DNA of 64,000 nucleotides from Photobacterium jeanii (GTDB taxonomy: Bacteria; Pseudomonadota; Gammaproteobacteria; Enterobacterales; Vibrionaceae). The translations under genes and the position numbers were made by a program. Positions within the stretch are counted from its first letter, which is position 1. Each line of letters opens with the position of its first letter. Of the stretch, positions 17,432 to 26,978 are shown piece after piece. Location: NCBI RefSeq assembly GCF_001650345.1, contig NZ_LVHF01000033.1, forward strand, positions 1-64,000. The letters run 5' to 3'. Below the pieces are notes generated by a model. That model was not told the DNA's origin. It made no database searches and saw only the letters and a list, made by a program, of their open reading frames with translations.

Positions 17432-20134
17432 TTAAGGATTTTCGCGGTACGCCTGCGCTAGAAAATCATCAAGCTGTGCTGCTGGTAAAGGACGACTATA
17501 CACATAGCCTTGAATAAGGTTACACCCTAAGGCTTTCACTAATTCAGTTTGCTTATGAGTTTCGACCCCCTCAGCAAGCGTGCAGTACCCAAACGAGTGG
17601 CACATCATCACGATAGAGCGAACAATCTCACTACTGGATGATTCGGTATCAATATCCATAATAAATGAGCGATCGATTTTCACGTATTTCAGCGGTAGCT
17701 GTTTAAGCAGCGACAACGAAGAATAACCCGTCCCAAAGTCATCCAGCGCAATTTCAAACCCAACTTTTATAAACTTATTCAGCACTCGCTCACAATAAGC
17801 CAAATCGGTGATCGCCGCTGTCTCTGTGATTTCCAAAATGATATTAGATGGATCGCCCCCTTCTTCGAGTACGATAGCAATATAATCTTCCGCAAAATTG
17901 GGGCGCATTAACTGACCAGGGCTAACATTGATCGACAGCTTAAGCACCTGATCAGGGTACATCGTTGCCCAACGTACGTGTTCTCGCACTGACTTTCGGG
18001 TCACAACTTCACCCAACCTCGCAATCAAGCCACTGTCTTCAGCAACAGGAATAAATTTAGCCGGACTCACGACGCCAAGTACTGGTGAATGCCATCGAGC
18101 TAAGCTTTCCACTCCGTAAATTTTTCCAGTATGAGGATCAAACTGTGGCTGAAAATAAACCGTTAATTCATCGTTTTCAATCGCTTGACGCAGCAGTTGT
18201 TCTAAGGTTGCTTGCAGCTGTACATCTAAGTCCATTGAACAGTCATACAGCATTACATTCACCGAACTACTACGTTTAGCGCGATACATCGCAATATCTG
18301 CTTTTTTAATCAAGTCATCAGCGGTTGCGCCATCTTTAGGGTAAAAGGCAATCCCCATGCTGCCACGTGTGGATAGCTCTATAGACTGGTAGCTAAACGG
18401 TGTTTCAATCTCTCGCAACATCCGTTGCGCTAACTGCATTGCACTCTCTTTTGTCGAAACATCACAAAAAAATAAAAACTCATCGCCACCTAAACGAGCC
18501 AAATAGTCATTTTTTCGCACCACGCGTCGCAGCGAAGCCGAGACATGCTGTAATAGAGCATCACCGACATCATGACCATAAGTGTCATTAACGAATTTGA
18601 AGCGATCTAAATCCATCAACATCACGGCATGTGGTACTGCCGGGGATTCACGGATATGACGATCGAGCTGCTCTTTCATCATTAAGCGGTTTGGGATCCC
18701 CGTCAAAGTATCGAAATAAGCCAAATGACGAATTTTCTGCGCCATGTTTTGCGTTTTTTTCTCACGCAACTCGATCGATTCAATCAAAGCATCGCGCTCA
18801 ATAAAAAGTGACAACATATCTAAGTAGTTATTAAACATGCAATAACCACTCATCGTAGAATTCGCGTATAAGTCATCCACCACTGCGACGACCCCACATA
18901 AACCATCAGTATCTTGGGGAATAGGAATGAGTGTCACTAAATAGGAATCAGGTAAATGATGATCAAACAACTGGCGAGGCGGATACTGCTCAGGCGTAAA
19001 TGACACCTTGGTAATTTCGGTACAACGCTGTGTTTGCTCAGCAACTGAACACACCTGCGTAACATAGAGCTTATCCTTGTCTCTTTGCTGATAATTCAGT
19101 GCGAAACATGCCCATTTAAGCGACGCGTTATAAACACTGGGTAGATTAAGCAAAGAATAAAAGCCGTGCTGTGCCAAATTAAAAAACGATTCATGAATTT
19201 CTTCCGGTCGATTCACCAAATCATCCAAAAGCTGCTGACGCACCGCACTAATCGAAGGACCTTGATTTTTCTTTTCGTCTGGAGCGCCACAAGAATCTCG
19301 TACAATCAGCTGCTGCGGCATAATAATCGCCGGTGACGAATAAGGTGCGCCATAAATACGTGCTAATAATCGATCTAACGCTCGCTCCACCAGCACTTCT
19401 AATTGCTGATCTACTGTCGATAACGCTGGCTCAAATCGTGCGCCAAGCAAAGTATTATCAATACTGATCACCGCCAAATCATCAGGCACGCGGATACCCG
19501 CGACCTTCAGCTGCTCGATAAACCCAACCGCGTTATAATCGGTAGCACAAATCACCGCAGTACAAGGAGATTGACGACGGATAAATTGCCGACCAGCTTC
19601 ACGTCCACCAGGAAGCGTTGATTCTCCAGCATGGAAAAACCACTCAGGTTTATAGTCCAGATCCCAATGAGTAAACCGATTACAATAAGCTGAAAAGCGG
19701 CGTTTGATATCTTTCACTGCGGTGTTACCACAAAAGGCGATCTGACGATGCCCAAGCGAAACTAAATGATCAAAAGCTGATTCAAGCCCCTGTTGTTGGT
19801 GACTCGTAATAGTTTCCACTTCCAACTCAGGGTAGATCCCCCCCAACGACATAACTTTAATGCCTTTCTCTATCGCCTTTTGCATCAGTTGAGGTGAAGC
19901 GGAATCTAATATCGAAATTAAGCCATCAAGGTGATCAAATGCGAGTGTCAAATCATATTGGTCAAAGCCACCTGAGCGAATAAGTATTAAGTTAATCCCT
20001 TTTTGCTGCGCGATAACACGAAGGCTTGAAGTGATCTCACCTAGATAAAAACCGCTCAATAACGGCACTATCACCCCGATAGTTACAGAGGGCTTATTAA
20101 AAGGGGAATAATGGTTATCAGCTAACAGTGGCAT
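17432..20134 (-). CDS. LacI-type sensor-GGDEF-EAL hybrid (c-di-GMP turnover)
   Basis: A 900-residue cytoplasmic protein; no signal peptide or transmembrane helix is visible. Residues about 15-285 are a LacI/PurR-type sugar-binding domain without the HTH (SVTIGVIVPLLSGFYLGEI, HLVSLGHRQIAFCGN, DLAVISIDNT). Residues 290-470 are an unassigned linker domain. A GGDEF domain follows (intact GGDEF at 549-553 with an I-site RKND five residues before), then an EAL domain (ESL near 675 in place of EAL, intact DDFGTGYSSL). It could therefore make and degrade c-di-GMP in response to a small ligand, plausibly a sugar, given the flanking amylases. Confidence 0.88.
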   Translation of the reverse strand: MPLLADNHYSPFNKPSVTIGVIVPLLSGFYLGEITSSLRVIAQQKGINLILIRSGGFDQYDLTLAFDHLDGLISILDSASPQLMQKAIEKGIKVMSLGGIYPELEVETITSHQQQGLESAFDHLVSLGHRQIAFCGNTAVKDIKRRFSAYCNRFTHWDLDYKPEWFFHAGESTLPGGREAGRQFIRRQSPCTAVICATDYNAVGFIEQLKVAGIRVPDDLAVISIDNTLLGARFEPALSTVDQQLEVLVERALDRLLARIYGAPYSSPAIIMPQQLIVRDSCGAPDEKKNQGPSISAVRQQLLDDLVNRPEEIHESFFNLAQHGFYSLLNLPSVYNASLKWACFALNYQQRDKDKLYVTQVCSVAEQTQRCTEITKVSFTPEQYPPRQLFDHHLPDSYLVTLIPIPQDTDGLCGVVAVVDDLYANSTMSGYCMFNNYLDMLSLFIERDALIESIELREKKTQNMAQKIRHLAYFDTLTGIPNRLMMKEQLDRHIRESPAVPHAVMLMDLDRFKFVNDTYGHDVGDALLQHVSASLRRVVRKNDYLARLGGDEFLFFCDVSTKESAMQLAQRMLREIETPFSYQSIELSTRGSMGIAFYPKDGATADDLIKKADIAMYRAKRSSSVNVMLYDCSMDLDVQLQATLEQLLRQAIENDELTVYFQPQFDPHTGKIYGVESLARWHSPVLGVVSPAKFIPVAEDSGLIARLGEVVTRKSVREHVRWATMYPDQVLKLSINVSPGQLMRPNFAEDYIAIVLEEGGDPSNIILEITETAAITDLAYCERVLNKFIKVGFEIALDDFGTGYSSLSLLKQLPLKYVKIDRSFIMDIDTESSSSEIVRSIVMMCHSFGYCTLAEGVETHKQTELVKALGCNLIQGYVYSRPLPAAQLDDFLAQAYRENP

Positions 20135-20537
20135 GAACTCAATCTCGTTATTATTCTAGGCACAGGCTTTTCTGGTCTTAGCACCGCACTTTCTGTCTTT
20201 TATGGCTAAAAAACCTGACCAGTGAATCATAAAAGCTGTGCTTTATGACCACATCCTCCTCCCCTGAATAATTCCCATTAATTGACAATTTTGTTAACTG
20301 GTTAGCATATTTAGCCGTCGCATCAATCGCTTTTCCCAATATTACTGCCTAAATATCGCAGTCACTGGCATAAGTGCTTATTGTCACATAAAAATAATAA
20401 ACATCAGCAAAGCCGTTATCCCCTAGCTCCTCGCGTCTCATCCTTGTGACTCCTACCCTTGATTTTGACAAAGAGAGGAGGTTTTCCCACAAAACTGCCA
20501 TTACTATGCATGCAGTATTTAACAAGGTTGTTTCTCC
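20135..20537. other. Divergent intergenic region between the GGDEF/EAL gene and cytoplasmic amylase
   Basis: 403 bases with no gene, carrying both divergent promoters. An imperfect CATAAAAGC/GCTTTATG inverted repeat lies near 20230-20250. No certain operator was found. Confidence 0.45.
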
Positions 20538-21947
20538 ATGAACGCGATTTCAACACCAATCAAGGCACTGCAGTCACAGGCAACCAATGTGATTTTGCAC
20601 ACCTTTGACTGGCCTTACAGCCGCATTGCGGACTATGCCTCAGATATAGCCAAAGCGGGATTTAGCGCAGTACTGGTTTCACCACCAATGAAATCTTTAA
20701 AAAGTGAAACTGGCACGCCTTGGTGGCAACGCTACCAACCGCAGGACTATCGGGTGATCGACAACCAATTAGGCGATACCCAAGATTTTAAAGCCATGAT
20801 AGCGGCAATGCAGGCCGTTAACTTACAGGTGTATGTCGATGTGGTGTTTAACCACATGGCAAACGAAGAAGACATTAATGATGGGTTGATCTATCCCAAC
20901 CTCAAGGTATTGGCCAATTACCAACAAAACCATGAGCGCTACCGTGAATTGACACTGTTTGGCGATTTAAGCCAACCTTTATTTAACGCAAATGATTTTG
21001 TACTGGCATTCCCGATCAAAGACTGGACCGATCCGTGGGAAGTACAGCATGGACGGATCAGCAATGGTGATCGAGACCCCGGCTTACCGACCCTGAAATA
21101 TTCAGCCAAAGTCGTTAATGAGCAAAAAGCTTACCTCAAAGCACTAAAAGATCTTGGAGTGCAAGGTTTTCGCATCGATGCCGCTAAGCACATGACCATG
21201 GAACACTTGCACCAAGTGTGGGATGAGGAAATTTGTAAAGACTGCCATATCTTTGGTGAAATCATTACCGATGGTGGTGCGACCAAGGAAGAGTATGAGC
21301 TATTCTTACAACCCTATTTAGCCAATACCTACTTAGGGGCGTACGACTTTCCGCTCTTTCATACCCTCAAGGCAACGTTAACTGAAAAAGACGGTAACAT
21401 GGCAAGCCTGATCAACCCTTATTCACTGGGTTCGGCATTAGCACACGATCGCGCTATTACCTTTGCCATCACTCACGATATCCCCAACAATGAAGTCTTC
21501 CTTGATCAAGTCATGCCAGAAGCGGCTGAGCGACTTGCCTACTGCTACTTACTAGGACGTGATGGGGGCGTACCTTTGATCTATGCCGATCTTGATACCA
21601 GTGGCATTACCAATCATGCCAAGCATCCGCGCTGGTTTGATAGCTGGCAAGATCCTCAGTTACAGCAAATGATCCACTTCCACAATCTCATGCATGGTCT
21701 GCCGATGAAGGTTATCAGTCATGATAACGATTGCCTGCTGTTTGCCCGCGTAGACGCGCAAGATCAACAGCGTATTCATGGGCTAGTCGCTCTTAACAAG
21801 GGCGATAAAGCCGCCACCATGCGCTTACCAGTTAAAGTCCGTGATGAATTACTCAAACTCGACGGAGTTACAGTTAATACCGAACTACAAACACTCACTC
21901 TAGCGCCAAGCACTTGCGCCATGCTGTTTAGCGAACAAATCCAATAA
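20538..21947 (+). CDS. Cytoplasmic alpha-amylase, GH13
   Basis: A 469-residue GH13 enzyme without a signal peptide, so intracellular. It is clearly paralogous to the exported amylase upstream: both share QRYQPQD/ARYQPQD blocks and the same catalytic regions. Catalytic motifs are DVVFNH, GFRIDAAKHM (nucleophile), HIFGEIIT (acid/base) and FAITHDIPNNE. It would act on imported or stored alpha-glucans. Transcribed divergently from the c-di-GMP protein. Confidence 0.9.
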   Translation: MNAISTPIKALQSQATNVILHTFDWPYSRIADYASDIAKAGFSAVLVSPPMKSLKSETGTPWWQRYQPQDYRVIDNQLGDTQDFKAMIAAMQAVNLQVYVDVVFNHMANEEDINDGLIYPNLKVLANYQQNHERYRELTLFGDLSQPLFNANDFVLAFPIKDWTDPWEVQHGRISNGDRDPGLPTLKYSAKVVNEQKAYLKALKDLGVQGFRIDAAKHMTMEHLHQVWDEEICKDCHIFGEIITDGGATKEEYELFLQPYLANTYLGAYDFPLFHTLKATLTEKDGNMASLINPYSLGSALAHDRAITFAITHDIPNNEVFLDQVMPEAAERLAYCYLLGRDGGVPLIYADLDTSGITNHAKHPRWFDSWQDPQLQQMIHFHNLMHGLPMKVISHDNDCLLFARVDAQDQQRIHGLVALNKGDKAATMRLPVKVRDELLKLDGVTVNTELQTLTLAPSTCAMLFSEQIQ

Positions 21948-21968
21948 TGTGATTTACGATCCCGAGCT

Positions 21969-21997
21969 AAAAAAATGCCGAGTCTTCATGACTCGGC
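21969..21997 (-). terminator. Terminator of the cytochrome c peroxidase gene
   Basis: On the minus strand, GCCGAGTC ATGAA GACTCGGC is followed by ATTTTTTT, about 60 bases past the stop codon. Confidence 0.75.
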
Positions 21998-22054
21998 AAG
22001 CAGGGAAAACAATCACTTCAAGCAATCATTACGGTACAAGAACCATGTATACGC

Positions 22055-23524
22055 TTACTCCTGAGGAAAAGGATCATGGAATAATGGCGATGTTAAGAAA
22101 GTCTCATCAGTGAGCGTTTCCATGAAAGCAACCAATGCCTCTTTCTCTTGTTGAGTGAGATTGAATCGTGCTGGCGGTCCCGATTGGCTACCGTTACGAC
22201 GCAGAATTGGTGCGAGATTACGATGGGCTTGCACGCCACTGTTGTAAAACTCCACAACATCCATCAAGGTTTCAAAACGACCATCGTGCATATACGGTGG
22301 ACTCGCTTCAATATTGCGAAGCGATGGCACTTTAAAGAAACCACCACCCGCCCCTTCATCGTCACTGGTATTGGCGTCTAATCCATTGTTGTGCGAGCTA
22401 TCACCGGTATGAGCAGAGGTATGGTGGCAAGTATCGCAACGTAACGAACCATTACGATCGCCCGGTACGCCAGAGAATAAACGTAACCCTAATAACTCTT
22501 GCTCGGTAAACACGGCTTCAAAATCGGGGTCATTCCAACTACCAGCAGTAAATGCCTGATCAAACTTCGACTGATAAGTCACCATAGTGCGAATAAACTG
22601 TGCTAACGCTTGCGCGATTCGCTCGCTGGTGATCGCCTCATCACCAAATGCGGCTGTAAAGAGTGGACCATAAAAGCTGGTTTGACGGAGTTTCACTTCC
22701 AGATCGAGCAAGTTCATCCCCATTTCGACACCATCTTGAATTGGCATCAACACTTGTTGCTCTAGGGTTTCTGCCCGCTCATCCCAGAAAAAACTTTTTG
22801 GGGTGTAATAACGTGCATTAGATAAACTCATCGAATGTCGCCCTGTTTTTCCGCCCTCAAAACCATCACTGAACACTTTGGGGTCGGAAAAGCCATGCTG
22901 TTGCTGATGGCAAGAAGCACAAGAAACGGTGTTATTTTGCGATAAGCGTTTATCGTAAAAAAGCACTCGCCCAAGGTTGGCACCGGCGTTATTCATTCGG
23001 TTTTCAAACGGCTCGGTATCTTGTCCAGCTACATTACCAAAGCTGGCCGTAATACGAGTGTAGTAACGAGGTTGGGCGTCAACATACGCCTCAAAATCAG
23101 GTGTTACACTGAGATCTGGAAGGGCGAGGCCATCAATATCCACTTTAGGCTCAGGTTCCGGCTCTGGTGGTGGGTTATCGCCGTCACCGCTGCCATCGCT
23201 ACTATCACCACCTTCGCTGCCACCTCCACTCTGATCACCGCCACTAGAGCCATCGCCTCCTGAGCCGCTACCTCCAGAATCATCTCCACCAGCACCATCA
23301 TCACCAGTGCTGCCGCCCCCCTCGGGAGGAGGCGTGACGCCGCCTTGATCGCCAGAACCATCAGTTTCTGGGTTTTCAATCTCGCCCGCTTCATCTGCGG
23401 GGGTACGGCCTTCTTCGGTTGTTACTGAAAGTACAGGGGATGCACTTTCTTCATTTGCGTCATCATCACACGCCACGACGGATGTCAGGACGACAGCCAT
23501 CGCGATCATTTTAGGAGTATTCAT
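22055..23524 (-). CDS. Di-haem cytochrome c peroxidase-family lipoprotein
   Basis: A 489-residue exported protein. Lipobox SVVAC gives a lipid-anchored Cys19 followed by Asp. Residues about 20-130 are a Gly/Ser/Asp then Pro/Glu low-complexity spacer. The catalytic part (about 130-489) has two haem c attachment sites, CASCH near 203 and CDTCH near 362, and segments typical of the CcpA/MauG family (GRVLFYDKRLSQN, PSLRNIEASPPYMHDGRFETLMDVVEFYNSG). These proteins reduce periplasmic peroxide or oxidise partner molecules. The long spacer suggests it reaches away from the membrane. Confidence 0.9.
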   Translation of the reverse strand: MNTPKMIAMAVVLTSVVACDDDANEESASPVLSVTTEEGRTPADEAGEIENPETDGSGDQGGVTPPPEGGGSTGDDGAGGDDSGGSGSGGDGSSGGDQSGGGSEGGDSSDGSGDGDNPPPEPEPEPKVDIDGLALPDLSVTPDFEAYVDAQPRYYTRITASFGNVAGQDTEPFENRMNNAGANLGRVLFYDKRLSQNNTVSCASCHQQQHGFSDPKVFSDGFEGGKTGRHSMSLSNARYYTPKSFFWDERAETLEQQVLMPIQDGVEMGMNLLDLEVKLRQTSFYGPLFTAAFGDEAITSERIAQALAQFIRTMVTYQSKFDQAFTAGSWNDPDFEAVFTEQELLGLRLFSGVPGDRNGSLRCDTCHHTSAHTGDSSHNNGLDANTSDDEGAGGGFFKVPSLRNIEASPPYMHDGRFETLMDVVEFYNSGVQAHRNLAPILRRNGSQSGPPARFNLTQQEKEALVAFMETLTDETFLTSPLFHDPFPQE

Positions 23525-23900
23525 TAATACTACCCTCTAGCCAACTTGATTATTGTTAGGGATTTAGCTGGGCTGTAACGCCCATTTCCCCTTGTTTTTA
23601 TATTTTGTGGTGCGCTTTTTTGCGCCCAATATCAAACTAGCAAGCAAGGGTATGTCTTGTGTCTTATAACCAATAATAACCACCTTTTTAAAATGGTTAT
23701 TGCCATTTATAAAGTAAAAAAAGGAGAGAAAACAACTACGCAACAGCGTGAGGTTTATCTGAGAATGTTTAGTTTCGTGTTCAATAGAACCCGCTCCCTC
23801 ACGCTAATTATGGACATTTAATACCATAATGATTGGACGATATGGCTATTTCCCCTTGTGACAATCATCACTATTCTAGCCCCCAACAACACGGAGCAGC
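23525..23900. other. Divergent intergenic region, peroxidase / nitroreductase
   Basis: About 375 bases, mostly AT-rich. It includes an ATAACCA/TGGTTAT inverted repeat (about 23675-23700) and a CRP-like site near 23857. Promoters for both divergent genes are expected here. Confidence 0.45.
23857..23872. promoter_or_regulatory. Possible CRP site
   Basis: TGTGACAATCATCACT matches the CRP consensus TGTGAN6TCACA except for the last base. It lies about 110 bases before nfsB. Confidence 0.35.
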
Positions 23901-23966
23901 ATGAATAGCGCAGCCTACCTGCAATCAATCGCTGTCTTTATCGTGGTCATATTTTGCAATAATTAA
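23901..23966 (+). CDS. Possible 21-residue hydrophobic micropeptide
   Basis: A tiny frame, MNSAAYLQSIAVFIVVIFCNN, sits five bases behind a GGAG ribosome site and ends 15 bases before the nfsB start. Residues 8-19 would be a membrane helix or leader. It could be a real microprotein, an upstream ORF tuning nfsB translation, or chance. Confidence 0.35.
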   Translation: MNSAAYLQSIAVFIVVIFCNN

Positions 23967-23981
23967 TCGCGGGAGAAGCAC

Positions 23982-24641
23982 ATGTCTCACCAAATCATTA
24001 AAGATCTAAACACACGTTACACAGCAAAAAAATACGATGCGACTAAACGTATTTCGGCTGATGACATGAATGTGATTAAAGAAGCACTTCGTCTTTCAGC
24101 GTCATCAATCAACTCACAGCCTTGGAAATTTATCGTGATTGAAAGTGATGCCGCCAAACAACGTTTCCACGATACTTTTGTCAACAAACACCAGTTTAAT
24201 CAACCACACGCAACCGAAGCTTCACACATTGTGTTATTTGCTTATAACCCGCATTACACCAAAGAAAACTACAAAAAAGTGGTAGACGCTGAAGTAAGCT
24301 CAGGTCACCTACCAGCAGATCGCTACGATGCAATGCTAAACGGTGCGTACGGTTTTGCAGAAGCTAACACAGATGAAAATGGCTTTAACGGTCATTGGAC
24401 TAAAGCGCAAACCTATATCGCGTTAGGCAATACGCTACACACATTGGCGCGCTTGGGTATCGACTCGACCCCAATGGAAGGTGTCGACCCTGAGATGATC
24501 AGTGAACTGTTTAAAGACGAGCTCGACGGTTACATTTGTGACGTTGCACTGGCGATGGGTTATAGCCTTGAACGTGAAGACTACAACCACGGGCAACCAA
24601 AAGCGCGTCTAGCTCAAGAGCAAGTTGTGACTGTGCTTTAG
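23982..24641 (+). CDS. nfsB: Oxygen-insensitive NAD(P)H nitroreductase
   Basis: A 219-residue FMN-dependent nitroreductase of the NfsB type, acting in the cytoplasm on nitroaromatics and quinones by two-electron steps. It shows the family pattern NTRYTAKKYDATKRIS, RLSASSINSQPWKFIVI (FMN phosphate contacts), and TPMEGVDPE plus a C-terminal ALAMGY segment. Length equals E. coli NfsB within two residues. GGGAG precedes the ATG. Single gene with its own terminator. Confidence 0.92.
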   Translation: MSHQIIKDLNTRYTAKKYDATKRISADDMNVIKEALRLSASSINSQPWKFIVIESDAAKQRFHDTFVNKHQFNQPHATEASHIVLFAYNPHYTKENYKKVVDAEVSSGHLPADRYDAMLNGAYGFAEANTDENGFNGHWTKAQTYIALGNTLHTLARLGIDSTPMEGVDPEMISELFKDELDGYICDVALAMGYSLEREDYNHGQPKARLAQEQVVTVL

Positions 24642-24676
24642 GGTTAACCAAAACACTTCCTCCGACTCTGTATATC

Positions 24677-24708
24677 AAAACCGAGCGAAAAAGCTCGGTT
24701 TTGTTTTT
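24677..24708. terminator. Bidirectional terminator between nfsB and the LysR gene
   Basis: AAAACCGAGC / GCTCGGTTTT hairpin followed by GTTTTT on the plus strand. A-rich left flank serves the minus-strand LysR gene. Confidence 0.8.
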
Positions 24709-24728
24709 AGGTCAATGCAGCGCCAACA

Positions 24729-25619
24729 TTAACGATCCGACAACGTTTTCACTTGCTCAATAAAAGCTGCGACTGCAGAGTTCGCCACAGTATCAGCAGG
24801 CAGCAACAGCTCTGTAAACCAATTCACATTTGCTGCTCCATCCACGGTAAACAAGGCTAACTCACCCGATTCCAAATACTCCTCGACTCGGTAACGTGGC
24901 ACTATCGCCCACCCCATATTCAACGCTACCAAATCCATCAAATCTGCCAAATTCTTTGCGGTGAAATGTCGATTTGCCAAAATATGACCACTCAACTGCG
25001 GCGTTTGCTCCACAAACTGATAGATGATCTGCGGGAACTGACGTATATCTTGTTCTGAGACTTTATCCTTATCAGCTAGCCATTTAGGTGATGCCACATA
25101 AACCAATTCAAAATTAAATAGCTGCTTAACCGTTAACTGAGGCAAGTTTTGAAACAGGGTGGTGATAATCCCTACATCGGCCTGACCTTCTCGCACCCAC
25201 TGCGCGACCTGCAAAGGATCACCGCTAAGAACACTAATCGCCAACGTCGGAAACTGCGCCGTCATCGCCTTCACACAACGCAGTAACTGACGATCACGTA
25301 CGGTCACATCAAGCGCCAAGGTAAACGAATCTGGCTGATGCATTTCCATCGCGGCTAATTTGCTAGAAAGGTGCATCGACTCAACCAACACAGGTTTGGC
25401 ATAACGATAAAACTCTTGCCCCTGCTGAGTTAAATGGATCTTACGCACTTTGCGCTCAAAAAGCTGAAACCCTAAATCGATTTCCAATGTCGCAACTTGC
25501 TGGCTTACTGTCGTGGCATGTTTACCTAATTTGATTGCCGCTTGTTTAAAGCTACCTTCATCACTGGTCGTCACAAAAGCCGCTAATTGCTCAAGAGAAA
25601 ATTGCGCCTTACTTTTCAC
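24729..25619 (-). CDS. LysR-family transcriptional regulator
   Basis: A 296-residue LTTR. The N-terminal winged HTH spans about residues 5-65 (LEQLAAFVTTSDEGSFKQAA, HATTVSQQVATLE). The periplasmic-binding-like effector domain lies at about 95-290 (ADVGIITT, LVYVASPKWLA, GWAIVPRYRVEEYL). It is divergent from the choloylglycine hydrolase-family gene across 169 bases, so that gene is the likely target. Confidence 0.9.
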   Translation of the reverse strand: MKSKAQFSLEQLAAFVTTSDEGSFKQAAIKLGKHATTVSQQVATLEIDLGFQLFERKVRKIHLTQQGQEFYRYAKPVLVESMHLSSKLAAMEMHQPDSFTLALDVTVRDRQLLRCVKAMTAQFPTLAISVLSGDPLQVAQWVREGQADVGIITTLFQNLPQLTVKQLFNFELVYVASPKWLADKDKVSEQDIRQFPQIIYQFVEQTPQLSGHILANRHFTAKNLADLMDLVALNMGWAIVPRYRVEEYLESGELALFTVDGAANVNWFTELLLPADTVANSAVAAFIEQVKTLSDR

Positions 25620-25788
25620 CGCACTGGACTCCTCGCTGCTGTCGTTCTATCTGAATTAACTCTTATCACGCCTAAACTGCTCCATCAATATAGCAGGATA
25701 AAACCCTTCTTATACGAGTTAATGAAATGAACAAACCCAATCATAATCTCCCTCGTCCTAACCCAATACGTAGTTTTCGAGGTATCCC

Positions 25789-26772
25789 ATGAAAAAGACA
25801 CTTTTAGCACTCACCCTTGCCGCTACCACTTCTGTTGGTTTAACCGCAACAGCTCAAGCTTGTACCAACTTCCACTTCAATACTGATAAAGGCAATACCA
25901 TCATTGGTCGTACTATGGAGTGGCCGGGGGAAATTAATGGCCAAATTGCCCTAGTTCCACAGCAACATAAATTTAGCTTTGCACAAGCGCAATACGGATT
26001 TGTTGGCATTCAACACGGTGAAGAGCTATTTAGCTCAGCACTGAATGAATATGGACTAAGTGGTGAAGCTCTTGCGCTTGGTGCCGCTGATTTTGCACCA
26101 GAAGGTACCGGAAAAATTCGCTCTGGTGATGTCATTGGCTTCGTATTAAGCCAAGCTAAAAACGTTGACCAAGTTATTGAACTGCTGAAGAAGACCAAAG
26201 TCTCTGTGGCGAAATACGATGTGGTTGATGGCTTGGCGCTAGGCATGCACTACGCTTTCAATGACGGTAAAAAAGCCATTGTGGTGGAATACGTAGATGG
26301 TAGCGGTTACCCAAACATTTATGAAAATAAACTGGGCGTTATGACCAATGACCCAACCTATGAACAACAAGAAGCCCTAGCACATATGATGCTAGATGGC
26401 GGTAAAGCGAAATTATCGGAAGAAACATTTGCTGCCTTCGATTACTCACCGATTGGGCGCTTCCAAAAAATGGTCGCTTTTAACTACACCCAAGATCTTA
26501 GCCAAGTCAAAACCGACTTCGATGCCGTAAACCGTGCGTGGTCTATGGTGAATGCCGTTGATATTCCTCAAGGCACCTTATACTGGCGCTTTGCCTCAGA
26601 GGAAGTGCCGCAATTTACCTCTTATTCCAATGTGGTAGATATCGACAACAAAGATTACTACTACCGCACCTACGACAACATGAACGTGCGTAAAATTGAT
26701 TTAGACAACATCGATTTTTCAAAAGCGGAATACCACACAACCAGTATTTTCAATACCCAAACTGCGTACTAA
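25789..26772 (+). CDS. Exported choloylglycine hydrolase / penicillin V acylase-family enzyme
   Basis: A 327-residue Ntn-hydrolase. The signal peptide ends TAQA and the next residue is Cys25. Cutting there would expose the catalytic N-terminal cysteine (CTNFHF), so export and activation coincide. Family motifs are IIGRTMEWPGEI, GLSGEALALGA, MTNDPTYEQQ and WRFASEEVPQF. Relatives hydrolyse bile-salt amides, penicillin V or N-acyl homoserine lactones, and the sequence alone does not decide. It is divergent from a LysR regulator. Confidence 0.88.
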   Translation: MKKTLLALTLAATTSVGLTATAQACTNFHFNTDKGNTIIGRTMEWPGEINGQIALVPQQHKFSFAQAQYGFVGIQHGEELFSSALNEYGLSGEALALGAADFAPEGTGKIRSGDVIGFVLSQAKNVDQVIELLKKTKVSVAKYDVVDGLALGMHYAFNDGKKAIVVEYVDGSGYPNIYENKLGVMTNDPTYEQQEALAHMMLDGGKAKLSEETFAAFDYSPIGRFQKMVAFNYTQDLSQVKTDFDAVNRAWSMVNAVDIPQGTLYWRFASEEVPQFTSYSNVVDIDNKDYYYRTYDNMNVRKIDLDNIDFSKAEYHTTSIFNTQTAY

Positions 26773-26793
26773 TTACCACTCATAACTTCAATA

Positions 26794-26818
26794 CCCCGCT
26801 TAGCACTTGCTGGCGGGG
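26794..26818 (+). terminator. Hairpin after the choloylglycine hydrolase gene
   Basis: CCCCGC (26794-26799) pairs with GCGGGG (26813-26818), with an inner AGCA/TGCT pairing. A moderate T content (ATTGTCATTTT) follows. Probable terminator. Confidence 0.5.
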
Positions 26819-26850
26819 ATTGTCATTTTCGGTGCCAGTAACTGTAAGCA
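26818..26850 (+). repeat. Direct repeat, left copy flanking the orphan gene 26979-27665
   Basis: It starts GATTGTCATTTT and ends GTAAGCA. About 29 of 34 positions match the copy at 27732-27765, which lies in the same orientation on the other side of the gene. Each copy follows directly after a terminator hairpin. Confidence 0.55.
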
Positions 26851-26978
26851 ACTTAATGCTTCAGACAATATCCTCACAAGAATTTGAAATGTCATTTTGC
26901 AAAAAAACAATATGCACAGTGTTTTGTATTGTGCAATTTTAAATTGGTAACGGCTACTAACATAAGGAAAGAAACGAT

